Origin: Tritrichomonas musculus
Lineage: Eukaryota; Parabasalia; Tritrichomonadida; Tritrichomonadidae
NCBI GenBank assembly: GCA_039105265.1
Contig: JAPFFF010000011.1
Location: 3,038,001 to 3,102,000, forward strand
Direction of reading: 5' to 3'
Length of the DNA: 64,000 nt
In this document: piece by piece, positions 10,101-16,439 of the stretch
How the letters are laid out: each line of letters starts with the position of its first letter
Position numbering within the stretch: position 1 is the stretch's first letter
Notes under the pieces: model-generated
Databases searched by the model: none
What the model was told of the DNA's origin: nothing
Seen by the model: the letters and a program-made list of their open reading frames with translations, nothing else
Program-made: the position numbers and the translations under genes

Positions 10101-12559
10101 AGTATATGTGGACAGTATGGTAGTGGTTCACGATTGGGTATGAATCGCTTTCGAAATACACCGTCACAATGTAGCTTATGATTCTCGAAACGCTTCATAT
10201 TGTGATTACCGTAATGGGTATATGAGCCACACTTTGGACAGATATGGATGTTGGTCAGCTTCTCAGCATCCCTGATGTACATTATGTGGATGATTCGATT
10301 TTGGGTGTACAGCAATGCGGATTTCCTAAATGAGTTAGAACGCAGTTCCTGCTCCTCATTGTATTTCCATTGGTCCTGAAGGTTATAAACTTTGAGATCC
10401 TCCAAGTACTCATAGATGTCCACATTCAAGTGATGCTTCTCGGCAGATGCCTTCATGGATTCAATTGATGTACCCGGATAGTTGTTCAGGAGGTCGATTG
10501 CATCTTGAGATGGCTTAGTAGAATACACTATATTGTGATCCTCGCATAGGAGTTTCCTAGCTGCCTGTGTACGGTGCTTAGTTTTGCAACCAGATTCAGG
10601 GTCAACCAGATGGTCATCTAGACATGCAGCCAGAAATCGGTACCAACATAGATTGTCATCGGCATTGTCCGTGATGATGAATTTGCTATTTTTGATCTCA
10701 GGAGGTATATCCTTGATTGGACCACTAACCTTGACCATTCGAGATACCGTGAATGAGACTGATCCTACCATAATCAACTTGGTTCCAGATGTTGAGGTCT
10801 CATATGAGTGCAGTACTGATTCAATATAGTACTTCACGATATCAAGCGATTGCTCATCACGAACCACAATTGGGATAGCCGATTTATAGTTGTTCCAATT
10901 GATTTCCCTAGCTGCATATTCACATGAATACCCAAACACTTTCTCAGCATAGGGGGTCTCAAATACACCCGAGAGTTGGAAATAGATTTTGAATGGTTTT
11001 ACCTCACGCTTATAGACCTGTTGCAAACCCTCATATATGGTGTTCAATGAGGATATCGAGTTGAAGTAGTATATGTATATTGGCTCATAGGTATCGATAT
11101 CCTCACGCTCATTGTAATCACTATCAGCATATTTGGTATATGATCGCCAAGCCTCAACAGCCCTATCATAGCTATCAGGTTCATTCACCATGAGGAAATC
11201 GGTGTGTTTCGATTTGAACTCATGACCGAACTCACTGAGGTAATCGAGTATTTCATTATTTTCAGGGTCCTTGGGGAGATCATCGATATTAGCGTTACCA
11301 TCGATAATATGAGTCAGTTTTGTAACCTTAGTCCTGTCTCGGAGTATATCTTGTATTTCAGCTCTATCGATATACTCGGGATAATACTTGTTGAAATAGG
11401 AACATGCTTTGCGATCATCAGCTAATTGCTGATAGAACTTAAACTGGGACTTCACACGCCGCTGTTCATCAATGGGGTCCTCAATCTTGTAATCATCTCT
11501 ATCGAAATGCTTGAAGTAATCCTTAGTTCGTTCAGCCTCAAGTCTCTCGAAGAATGTATCAAGATTTGATTCCTTGATATGATAATCGCGATCAAAGCCG
11601 GTGCGATATACAAATAAATTATCATTCAGGAACTTTACGAAACTGCTCAGTCGTTCATTATATGATGTGTTGCGGAATTGGATGTTGGCATCGAACTCCT
11701 CATTGGCCTTATCGATATATTCTTCAACAGTTTCCTCGGGTATAATACGTTTAGCGAAATTCTTAGTACTAATCTTGCGATGCTTTTCACGCTCCAGTTT
11801 CTTCTCCTGTTCCCGCTTCTGTTTCAATCGATCGCGTTTCGACTTCTCAGCGAGTTTCTGTTCCCGCTTCTGTTCCTGCTTCTGGAGACGCTCTTGCTTA
11901 GCACGCTCCTGTTCCAATTGCTTAGCACGTTCCCACTCAAGTCTGACCTTCTCAATTGCTTGCAGATTCTGTTCAGTTGCATCCCTCAGCAGCTTATCCT
12001 CTTGTTCATCATGTAGTCTCTCGAAGAATCTATCAAAATGGGATTCCTCGAGAAGGGTATTAGTATCAAAACGCGTACGATATACAAATAAATTATCATT
12101 CAGGAACTTTATGAGACTGCTCTGCTGTGCGGCCTGTGATATGTCGGTTGGGATGTTGGCATCGAACTCAGTGTTGGCGATCTTGATATAATCTTTGACA
12201 TCACTCGCGGTTAAAACAGTTTTATTAAAATGGGTCTTATTAATCTTGCTATTCAGTAAACGTTCAACACCTTCCATTCCCAATACCTTGAGACGCCTCT
12301 GCTCAGCACGTGTAAGCCTCAGTCGTCTGAGGAATGTATCAAGATCTGATTCCTCGAGCTTATTATCGGGATCAAAACCAGTGTGAGCTACAAACGAGTT
12401 CTCATTCAGGAACTTTATGAGACTGCTCAGCTGTCCAACATATTGGCTGTTGGTTGAGATACCCCCGCGGAATTTCTCATTGATGAGATCGATATAGTCT
12501 CTGACGATGTCTGTGGGTAGAACCTTTTTATCGAAATTCCAATTAGTAATCTTACTCAT
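7106..12559 (-). CDS. Element A protein-primed DNA polymerase B, long form with HNH insertion
   Basis: 1817 residues from an ATG at 12559, very long for the family. Order of parts: three copies of a ~75-residue module (consensus KFLN(D/E)N-FV-x-TGFD) at about residues 1-85, 90-165 and 265-345; a charged coiled coil (~195-260) between the second and third; a NLCWYRFLA segment (~635) reminiscent of papain/OTU-like folds; a CxxC...H...HxxC zinc finger (~775); exonuclease motifs (YDFETVE ~843, NSSRFDSN, YNDNDV); a complete HNH-type zinc module CHLCGEHF...LDRINND...CAECN (~1200-1250); then polymerase motifs DFNSLYPS (~1335), KISMNGSYGYDG (~1540) and GDTDSAYFA (~1638). It would replicate the element from a terminal-protein primer, as known for Maverick PolB. 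Roles of the repeats and HNH module are unknown. Confidence 0.9.
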   Translation of the reverse strand: MSKITNWNFDKKVLPTDIVRDYIDLINEKFRGGISTNSQYVGQLSSLIKFLNENSFVAHTGFDPDNKLEESDLDTFLRRLRLTRAEQRRLKVLGMEGVERLLNSKINKTHFNKTVLTASDVKDYIKIANTEFDANIPTDISQAAQQSSLIKFLNDNLFVYRTRFDTNTLLEESHFDRFFERLHDEQEDKLLRDATEQNLQAIEKVRLEWERAKQLEQERAKQERLQKQEQKREQKLAEKSKRDRLKQKREQEKKLEREKHRKISTKNFAKRIIPEETVEEYIDKANEEFDANIQFRNTSYNERLSSFVKFLNDNLFVYRTGFDRDYHIKESNLDTFFERLEAERTKDYFKHFDRDDYKIEDPIDEQRRVKSQFKFYQQLADDRKACSYFNKYYPEYIDRAEIQDILRDRTKVTKLTHIIDGNANIDDLPKDPENNEILDYLSEFGHEFKSKHTDFLMVNEPDSYDRAVEAWRSYTKYADSDYNEREDIDTYEPIYIYYFNSISSLNTIYEGLQQVYKREVKPFKIYFQLSGVFETPYAEKVFGYSCEYAAREINWNNYKSAIPIVVRDEQSLDIVKYYIESVLHSYETSTSGTKLIMVGSVSFTVSRMVKVSGPIKDIPPEIKNSKFIITDNADDNLCWYRFLAACLDDHLVDPESGCKTKHRTQAARKLLCEDHNIVYSTKPSQDAIDLLNNYPGTSIESMKASAEKHHLNVDIYEYLEDLKVYNLQDQWKYNEEQELRSNSFRKSALLYTQNRIIHIMYIRDAEKLTNIHICPKCGSYTHYGNHNMKRFENHKLHCDGVFRKRFIPNREPLPYCPHILSNPVYEYCLAYGLEWKPNIYYITYDFETVEQPVNTSIGSSTTINSRLIPLSVSSCVKSQSGCTTKHFSLRDSSEFIIKWIEWLFEQSKQVYHDKVQYMKSFINQPVDNLKTIDRNLNVITVFGFNSSRFDSNLFKEYLNYSSAGTTLWSVEPNSIIGTTSSLKQFILKSPKYDTKLRFIDAQSFVAGGTLRQFDVDFGGVENSSKGVFPYEAINTENYNEVLSKAEPFEYEVFYSYLNQKNPLTPDDYKLYLEDAKNYKTRWDYLLAYNDNDVEMMIKPIDNLIALNAQYNVDLISNLSLSKNASCIKYALAYKEFNPNAEYSIQNPINKFKPNLDWWRFKCENYYNQDVKYNQSHKDKPRNLNKCVCEEQFDKFMEMYNNPDTGKCHLCGEHFTWTNRPTLDRINNDIGHELSNCKLACAECNRLRSRDDPNITKLRIQLKKYCKMMHLPTLINDEQEYYSLRNNITGGLSNVMHRVNIKGHTKINRFRYNAVDHKVISYDTPHTMTHIVGVDFNSLYPSAFSSTKHDFNPYHGGVMYMPGSMIERFEVYKDGVKNMKTYNTCMRIINSQKYQDHPEFLFKTEVMLKCPISKINYFINFPPVFRNFDISNDEATIGPYMHDYMTHNKLPSVDKTERKLTMSVDTMGTYQTFSNYYLWFLLDHGLVIEDIKSLTKYEAHRGFNPFVSEFMKRRQDIISGTVKGNGLEQDLSVANEKFYKISMNGSYGYDGMNTEKFSKIKICSRDKTFQNIIYDNYVSGTKLSDDNYLLQMNPKSFKCTTCLQESFWTLDNAKFWYLTFIYDFMYKCLDVERFHFIEGDTDSAYFAVAGDDTKGSDQEFKYIIKNRAFYDENIYKFMPNPNINTIADEKKILGLCIEKYGENMIALAPKCYTIFNSGAVTKALKLKGVSLKKNHITSDDYKDIIDNGGVKVGKNINLQMTMRNKIQSKISEMTMSKITVNKNALTGTHTKMIVLENQSCAPFIHGLTSEDYIICNSN

Positions 12560-13007
12560 TTACCCCATTGGTAAAAATACAAAAATAATCATCTCAACGC
12601 AGTTGATGACATACTATTTTTGAATTTTATTCGATTAAATAGCAAATCGGAATCATATATGTGTTAGCGCTAACTGGTATAGTTGTTGGATCAAGAAGGA
12701 TGTCTCCCAGCTTCGGCGGCAGGCATGAGTTCGATCCACTGCCATACCGATTTTTCGTATTATTTCCGGTCCATATTTGTGATAGAGCCCAAGCGCACTA
12801 AACACCTTGGGTAAGCTATTACTTGTGGATTATGGGGTAATACGGGCATTTGCCGGCATTTGCAACCCCAACCAGCCTCATGGTGGATGCAGGTATTTTC
12901 CTTGAGGGATTGATGTGCAATCCCGGGCACGTATATTGGTTCCTCTAGAGAATGCATTACGCATCCATCATGGGGTCGGTTTTTGCAAAAATATTTTTGG
13001 ATTACGG
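12560..13007. other. Non-coding palindrome-rich gap upstream of PolB
   Basis: 448 bases without a supported gene. It holds a perfect 12-base palindrome GTTAGCGCTAAC (12663-12674), an inverted pair TGGGGT (12833-12838)/ACCCCA (12865-12870) around a GCATTTGCCGGCATTTGC core, and a tRNA-like stretch. That stretch has an A-box-like TAGCGCTAACTGG at 12665 and a B-box-like GAGTTCGATCC at 12727, with GGTAT/ATACC ends at 12676-12748. The T and anticodon stems do not close properly, so I do not call a tRNA. The position directly upstream of the polymerase suits a control region; an origin role is speculative. Confidence 0.4.
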
Positions 13008-13598
13008 TTAGAAATCGGTTGTATCGATCTCATCTGGGTCTGGAGCTGTTTCCCTTGGGGGACCGTTTATAGGCATATGGGTGTTGATTAGTTTTTGGGT
13101 CATATACATGGAGATACTCAACTTTAGGTTATCGCGTATGAGTCTACGCAATAGGGATACACGTTTATGAGGTTCTGCGTTGGAGACCGCATCGATTACT
13201 GCCTGTGATGTGACATATTGGATCAATCGGTCGTGATCCCCAATATCCAGGAACTTGCTTCGATTGAATATATGGGTGCGATTTAAACGAGGTCGAGGAT
13301 GTTCAATAGATGGAGTCTCAGGAGGTGAGTCATTTGCATCCTGAGTGGTATCCTGAGTGGTGTCGATATGAGCTTCAGCCTTTGGGGTATCAGCAGATGG
13401 TTTGCGTTTATGGTTCATACGCTTAATCAAATGCTTGACATCTCGGCGCAAATCGGTGATACCATCTACGATCTTTAGGAGTATCTCAGCATCAGTTGCT
13501 GTATCAGTTGCTGTACCAGTAGCTGTATCAGTAGCTGTACCAGTATCCATATCAGTAGCTGTACCAGTAGCCATATCAATATCTGTACCAGTATCCAT
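13008..13598 (-). CDS. Element A hypothetical protein with Thr/Asp/Gly repeat
   Basis: 196 residues from an ATG at 13598. The first ~45 residues are an unusual TGTATDMDTGTATD-type repeat, encoded by a tandem DNA repeat at about 13490-13598. Next come a short helical/coil segment (EILLKIVDGITDLRRDVKHLIKRM), a basic, Pro-rich middle and a compact C-terminal helical region (KFLDIGDHDRLIQYVTSQAV). I recognise no family. The C-terminal part could be a small DNA- or protein-binding helical domain. It lies between PolB and the KilA-N gene, all on the minus strand, so it may be an early-type gene of the same block. Confidence 0.5.
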   Translation of the reverse strand: MDTGTDIDMATGTATDMDTGTATDTATGTATDTATDAEILLKIVDGITDLRRDVKHLIKRMNHKRKPSADTPKAEAHIDTTQDTTQDANDSPPETPSIEHPRPRLNRTHIFNRSKFLDIGDHDRLIQYVTSQAVIDAVSNAEPHKRVSLLRRLIRDNLKLSISMYMTQKLINTHMPINGPPRETAPDPDEIDTTDF

Positions 13599-13662
13599 TT
13601 ATGCAAAAATAAAATATTATTTTCGACTGTTCCAGGGATTTTGACCCGAATGTATCTCGTAC

Positions 13663-14430
13663 TTATGATTGCATTGTGGTTGTGAAATATTTGTCCACTG
13701 CTGTGTGAAAATCATTAAGGCATGATCTTTTGATGGTAATCCTAGTGCCACCTACAGTGACATCATCCCCTTTGAACATAGCTTTGTCCATTCGCTTGAT
13801 ATCTTCATTCGGGGTCATTGCGATGGGTAGGTCATCAATAAATATCCAGCGCTTCTTCTTATCTTGATATATCCTACTGACCTGCCTCCATGAATGCTTG
13901 TTGCGACGAACGAGATGGAGTACCACAGAATCCTTATCTTTGGGAAGATCCTCAAGCCATATCATATATCGGTAGCTATTTTTGTGATCCTTGGGGACAG
14001 CCCTTGGAGTGAGGTCCTTGATTTTGTTAACCATCTGCTCGCGTTGCTTCTCAAACTGAGCATCCAAGAGTTTCATAATATGGAGGGAATATCTAGGGGA
14101 TGCCCACATTGCAATATGATTGACCAGTAATCGGTGAACATACATACCCTTCAAATCATTAGGTAAATTGGGTCTATCTTCATGAATTCGGTCTGCGGGA
14201 ATTCCCGTTGACCCCATTTCATCAAGTATTTCTTGAGCTGATTGATTTCGAAACCAGTCATTGACACGCTTCTTGGAATTACATGCAGCGAGAATCGATT
14301 GCATCTGGTACATATCATCCTTAATGGAATGTACCAAACGGAGCTTCTCATTATACTGGATGTATTCATACTCATCATCGATTGGTTCGACAACAGCTGC
14401 TATTGGTGTGTTTGACCCAGTTGATTCCAT
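13663..14430 (-). CDS. Element A KilA-N domain protein
   Basis: 255 residues from an ATG at 14430. Residues ~48-130 match the KilA-N pattern known from phages, large DNA viruses and mobile elements: KRVNDWFRNQSAQEILDE, then MYVHRLLVNHIAMWASPRYSLHIMKLLD. The C-terminal half (RYMIWLEDLPKDKDSVVLHLVRRNKHSW...) resembles the accessory C-terminal domains that accompany KilA-N in such proteins. KilA-N is a DNA-binding fold, so a regulatory or replication-linked role is likely. The coding sequence contains a palindrome at 14190-14215 that is also found between the fibre and PolB genes. Upstream lies a T-tract start-site motif close to the one at 14844 and in element B. Confidence 0.75.
   Translation of the reverse strand: MESTGSNTPIAAVVEPIDDEYEYIQYNEKLRLVHSIKDDMYQMQSILAACNSKKRVNDWFRNQSAQEILDEMGSTGIPADRIHEDRPNLPNDLKGMYVHRLLVNHIAMWASPRYSLHIMKLLDAQFEKQREQMVNKIKDLTPRAVPKDHKNSYRYMIWLEDLPKDKDSVVLHLVRRNKHSWRQVSRIYQDKKKRWIFIDDLPIAMTPNEDIKRMDKAMFKGDDVTVGGTRITIKRSCLNDFHTAVDKYFTTTMQS
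14190..14215. repeat. In-frame palindrome, second copy of the 7075-7100 hairpin
   Basis: The sequence matches the reverse complement of 7075-7100 at about 24 of 26 positions, and its centre CGGGAATTCCCG is a perfect palindrome. Here it is translated as part of the KilA-N protein (around GSTGIPAD), whereas the other copy is intergenic. Recurrence in two unrelated contexts suggests a dispersed palindromic repeat or a binding site. Confidence 0.6.
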
Positions 14431-14438
14431 TTGGAATT

Positions 14439-14450
14439 CGATAAAAAATT
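14439..14450 (-). promoter_or_regulatory. T-tract start-site motif upstream of KilA-N gene
   Basis: On the minus strand AATTTTTTATCG lies eight bases before the ATG at 14430. The same AATTTTTTATC core precedes the gene starting at 14837 and a gene of element B at 24346. The position directly in front of short leaders suits a promoter/initiator element. Confidence 0.4.
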
Positions 14451-14534
14451 GAGTTGCATTGCGAACCAGCTAGTTATTACCTCATATGAAGTTGAGTCCA
14501 AAAATATATAATGGGAATGCGAATGCATAAATGC

Positions 14535-14837
14535 TCAAGCAAATTCATATGAGAATCTGAGTATTTTCAATAGCATCTTGATCCTACTCAAATCGAGTTC
14601 CTTGCGATCATAGCTATCACCATCTATGATTTTGGCTCGAAGGGATTCCAAATCAGTTTCATAATTTGATATTGTGTCAATGAGATCATCCATGAAATCA
14701 TCATCGTTGTGGTAGTCGAATGCAAGGGATTTCCATTGGGGGTATTTCTTGAGGATGACGTGTTCGAGGTAATCGAGTTTGACACCATTAGCTTCGACTG
14801 TGGAGAGTTGTGGCATGGCAGCTGTTGCTGAATTCAT
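14535..14837 (-). CDS. Element A small hypothetical protein
   Basis: 100 residues when started at the ATG at 14837, which I prefer. Any longer frame runs into the repeat-rich end of the element, and the conserved T-tract motif at 14844-14857 sits just in front of this ATG. The protein is acidic and helical (DYHNDDDFMDDLIDTISNYETDLESLRAKI) with a basic C-terminal helix. No family recognised. It is the last gene before the terminal zone of element A. Confidence 0.5.
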   Translation of the reverse strand: MNSATAAMPQLSTVEANGVKLDYLEHVILKKYPQWKSLAFDYHNDDDFMDDLIDTISNYETDLESLRAKIIDGDSYDRKELDLSRIKMLLKILRFSYEFA

Positions 14838-14843
14838 TTCTAA

Positions 14844-14857
14844 CTGGATAAAAAATT
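14844..14857 (-). promoter_or_regulatory. AATTTTTTATCCAG start-site motif
   Basis: This 14-base sequence ends six bases before the ATG at 14837 and is identical to the motif that abuts the ATG at 24346 in element B. It ends in CCAG, reminiscent of the trichomonad TCA-type initiator. A start-of-transcription element shared by unrelated Mavericks and matched to host machinery is the likely reading. Confidence 0.45.
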
Positions 14858-14953
14858 GTATTGGTTTGAGAATCGCGTTATTTTTGGAATTCAGTATGGG
14901 TTGCTCCATAAGTGGTCCGATCGGTCTGCTCCATATGTTGGCTATAAGTGGTC

Positions 14954-15062
14954 CCATCAGCTTCGGCATGAAATGCCTAAGGAACGAAGTTCCGTTGTTC
15001 CATTAGCTTGTTCCATCAGCTTCGGCATGAAATGCCTAAGGAACGAAGTTCCGTTGTTCCAT
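14954..15062. repeat. Duplicated 50-base unit with two hairpins, terminal zone of A
   Basis: A 50-base unit occurs at 14954-15003 and again at 15013-15062. Each copy contains two neighbouring short palindromes with the same three-base loop: GGCAT-GAA-ATGCC and GGAAC-GAA-GTTCC. The frames crossing it look like chance translations, so I read it as non-coding repeat. Confidence 0.7.
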
Positions 15063-15183
15063 AAGTGGGCCATAGGTGGTCCCATATGTTGGCCATAAGT
15101 GGTCCCATATGTTGGCCATAAGTGGTCCAAGAGTGGTCCCATAAGTGGGCTATTTTTGGAATTTGTATGGGCCCGAATATGGG
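15063..15183. repeat. Short tandem GGTCCCATATGTTGGCCATAAG-type repeats, end of A
   Basis: Variants of a ~23-base unit (core GGTCCCATA, TTGGCCATAAGT) repeat several times and also occur near 14920-14955. The array runs up to the start of element B. Sequence of the same flavour (TATGGGTCCGAATGTGGGG) resumes after B at 40677, so this is taken as the terminal or subterminal repeat zone of A. Confidence 0.6.
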
Positions 15184-15189
15184 CGTTTT

Positions 15190-15420
15190 AGTAGTATATA
15201 CGAGTCGGTTTCCGCTGGGGCTGGCACCCACACCGTCAACACGAACTCGTCATAAAAGAAAAAGAAAAGAAAAGAAAAAGAAAAGAAAAGAAAAAAGAAA
15301 AAAAGAAAAAAATATTCTTGTTCTCACTACTGCTCCCCATCAATGAAACGGCACAGGTACCCCACCCCACAACCGCCCATCTATGAAACGGCACAGGTAC
15401 CAGCCCCGAGAATCTCGTAC
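15190..15420 (+). repeat. Left terminal inverted repeat of element B
   Basis: 231 bases starting AGTAGTATATACGAGTCGG. It contains a purine-rich (AAAAGAAAAG) tract and a GCCGT/GGTACC-rich inner part. It is the reverse complement of 40446-40676 except for about three bases near the outer end. Confidence 0.9.
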
Positions 15421-15450
15421 CTACTACAACAAAAATTAAAATAAAAGAAG

Positions 15451-15753
15451 TTAGATTTTACTAAGTAGTTCTTCTATATGAGGTAGTTCAGCATTAGTTT
15501 GAACACCTACATCCCAAAGGTCTTCAGTTTGAACACCTATCTCTTTATATTCATAGGGAATAAAATGACACTCTGTCACTATAAACATTTCTTCTTCTTC
15601 TTCTTCTTGATGTTCCTTATAGTTTTTATACAAGCCCACTCGCTTTTTTTTCTTTGGGAACTTGGTAATGTTTCTTTCTTTGTCATCAAGAGGATAATGA
15701 CGAGGTTCATTATTATCAATTCTATCAACAATGATTTTCCCCCACTTGTTCAT
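15451..15753 (-). CDS. Element B small acidic protein with two GVQT motifs
   Basis: 100 residues from the ATG at 15753, chosen because T-rich sequence directly precedes it and longer starts run into the divergent HNH gene. The N-terminus is basic (FPKKKKRVGLYKN), followed by an acidic run. The C-terminus carries two motifs, KEIGVQTEDLW and WDVGVQTNAEL. These match the GIQxD/TQT style of short linear motif known to bind dynein light chain LC8. The same kind of motif occurs in the proteins at 16440 and 24814. No folded domain is recognised. It is the first gene inside the left inverted repeat. Confidence 0.55.
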   Translation of the reverse strand: MNKWGKIIVDRIDNNEPRHYPLDDKERNITKFPKKKKRVGLYKNYKEHQEEEEEEMFIVTECHFIPYEYKEIGVQTEDLWDVGVQTNAELPHIEELLSKI

Positions 15754-15794
15754 ACGAAAATAAAAATGAAATGAATCATTTAAAAAGTGAGTAA

Positions 15795-16130
15795 ATGTCA
15801 TTTGTGCCACTCAAAGGCTTTACTAACGACTATGAGATACTGAATAGGTACCCCTTTACTATAAGACGTAAGAGTAATCATTTTATATGCAAAGATGCAA
15901 AACATATAAAGGGGTATATACGAGTATGTCTAAATGGCAACTACTACTTGAAACATGTACTTATAGCAAGACAGTTCATACCTAATGATGACCCACAACA
16001 TAAAATAGAGGTAGACCATATCAATAGGAATAGGGCTGACTACCATCTAAGCAACTTAAGATGGATAACCCCAACTGATAGTAACTATAACAGGGATATG
16101 CCCAAAATTATAAATGCGAGGGCAGATTAG
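15795..16130 (+). CDS. Free-standing HNH endonuclease
   Basis: 111 residues from an ATG at 15795. The pattern LKHVLIARQFIPN then KIEVDHINRNRADYHLSNLRW is that of NUMOD4-associated HNH nucleases of phages and mobile elements (VHRLVA-F-P...VNHIDGN...NHVSNLEW), with the DH of the active site and the conserved N-LRW. The N-terminal ~50 residues suit the NUMOD4-like portion. Known members nick or cut DNA at specific sites. It is divergently placed from 15451-15753 and overlaps the 3' end of the opposite gene at 16108. It may be a homing-type passenger or serve the element's own DNA processing. Confidence 0.75.
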   Translation: MSFVPLKGFTNDYEILNRYPFTIRRKSNHFICKDAKHIKGYIRVCLNGNYYLKHVLIARQFIPNDDPQHKIEVDHINRNRADYHLSNLRWITPTDSNYNRDMPKIINARAD

Positions 16131-16371
16131 ATATTTGGTACTCTAAGAACTCAAAGGCAAAATGTTCTATTTGGTCGATAAATTCCAAATCACCATCTTT
16201 CATCATTACACCAAGAAATTCAGGTTCGAAATACTCAGCAGCTAACTCTTTTATCTTATTAATTAAAATATTACATACTCCCTCATTAGTCTCACATCTA
16301 TAATCATAGAGGTAAGATACTATTTTATAGAGGATATATATACGCTCTTTTATGGTCATGAAATAAGCCAT
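16108..16371 (-). CDS. Element B small hypothetical protein
   Basis: 87 residues from an ATG at 16371, preceded on its strand by a T-rich tract. It is helical and acidic (IYILYKIVSYLYDY, ELAAEYFEPEFLGVM, IDQIEHFAFEFLEYQI). No family recognised. Its 3' end overlaps the HNH gene tail by about 20 bases. It is transcribed divergently from the protease gene at 16440 across a 68-base A/T-rich gap. Confidence 0.5.
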   Translation of the reverse strand: MAYFMTIKERIYILYKIVSYLYDYRCETNEGVCNILINKIKELAAEYFEPEFLGVMMKDGDLEFIDQIEHFAFEFLEYQISNLPSHL

Positions 16372-16439
16372 TTATACAGAAATAAAAAAAAAATGAAATA
16401 AACAACATCTTCTTCTTCTTTCTTTTATTTGATTTTTAA

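Larger units (their letters stand above)
1..15183. mobile_element. Maverick/Polinton element A, left end outside window
   Basis: This is a large self-synthesizing DNA transposon of the Maverick/Polinton family. The call rests on a very long protein-primed PolB (7106-12559), a KilA-N protein, a phage-like fibre protein and an ORF related to one in element C next to its packaging ATPase. No integrase, capsid or packaging ATPase of its own lies in the window, so those are presumably further left. Its right-hand zone (14838-15183) is rich in short repeats and appears to continue beyond element B at 40677. By eye it is clearly less AT-rich than B or the host genes, which suggests a different origin. 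It looks broken, with roughly two breaks, and must be older than B, which lies inside its end. Confidence 0.75.

Noticed and set aside
12665-12748. tRNA gene with A and B boxes
   Set aside because: A- and B-box-like sequences and a partial acceptor stem are present, but the T stem and anticodon stem do not pair and no clear anticodon loop with U33 is found.
12760-12957. Short minus-strand reading frame of about 65 residues upstream of PolB
   Set aside because: It lies across palindromic GC-rich sequence, has no recognisable character and no start-site motif; likely chance.
14957-15231. Overlapping frames rich in MGPL/HLW/RSLGISC repeats
   Set aside because: They are translations of the short tandem repeats at the end of element A and extend into the inverted repeat of B; not genes.
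15243-15312. Purine tract (AAAAGAAAAG) as a separate microsatellite
   Set aside because: It is part of the inverted repeat of element B and is mirrored at the right end.
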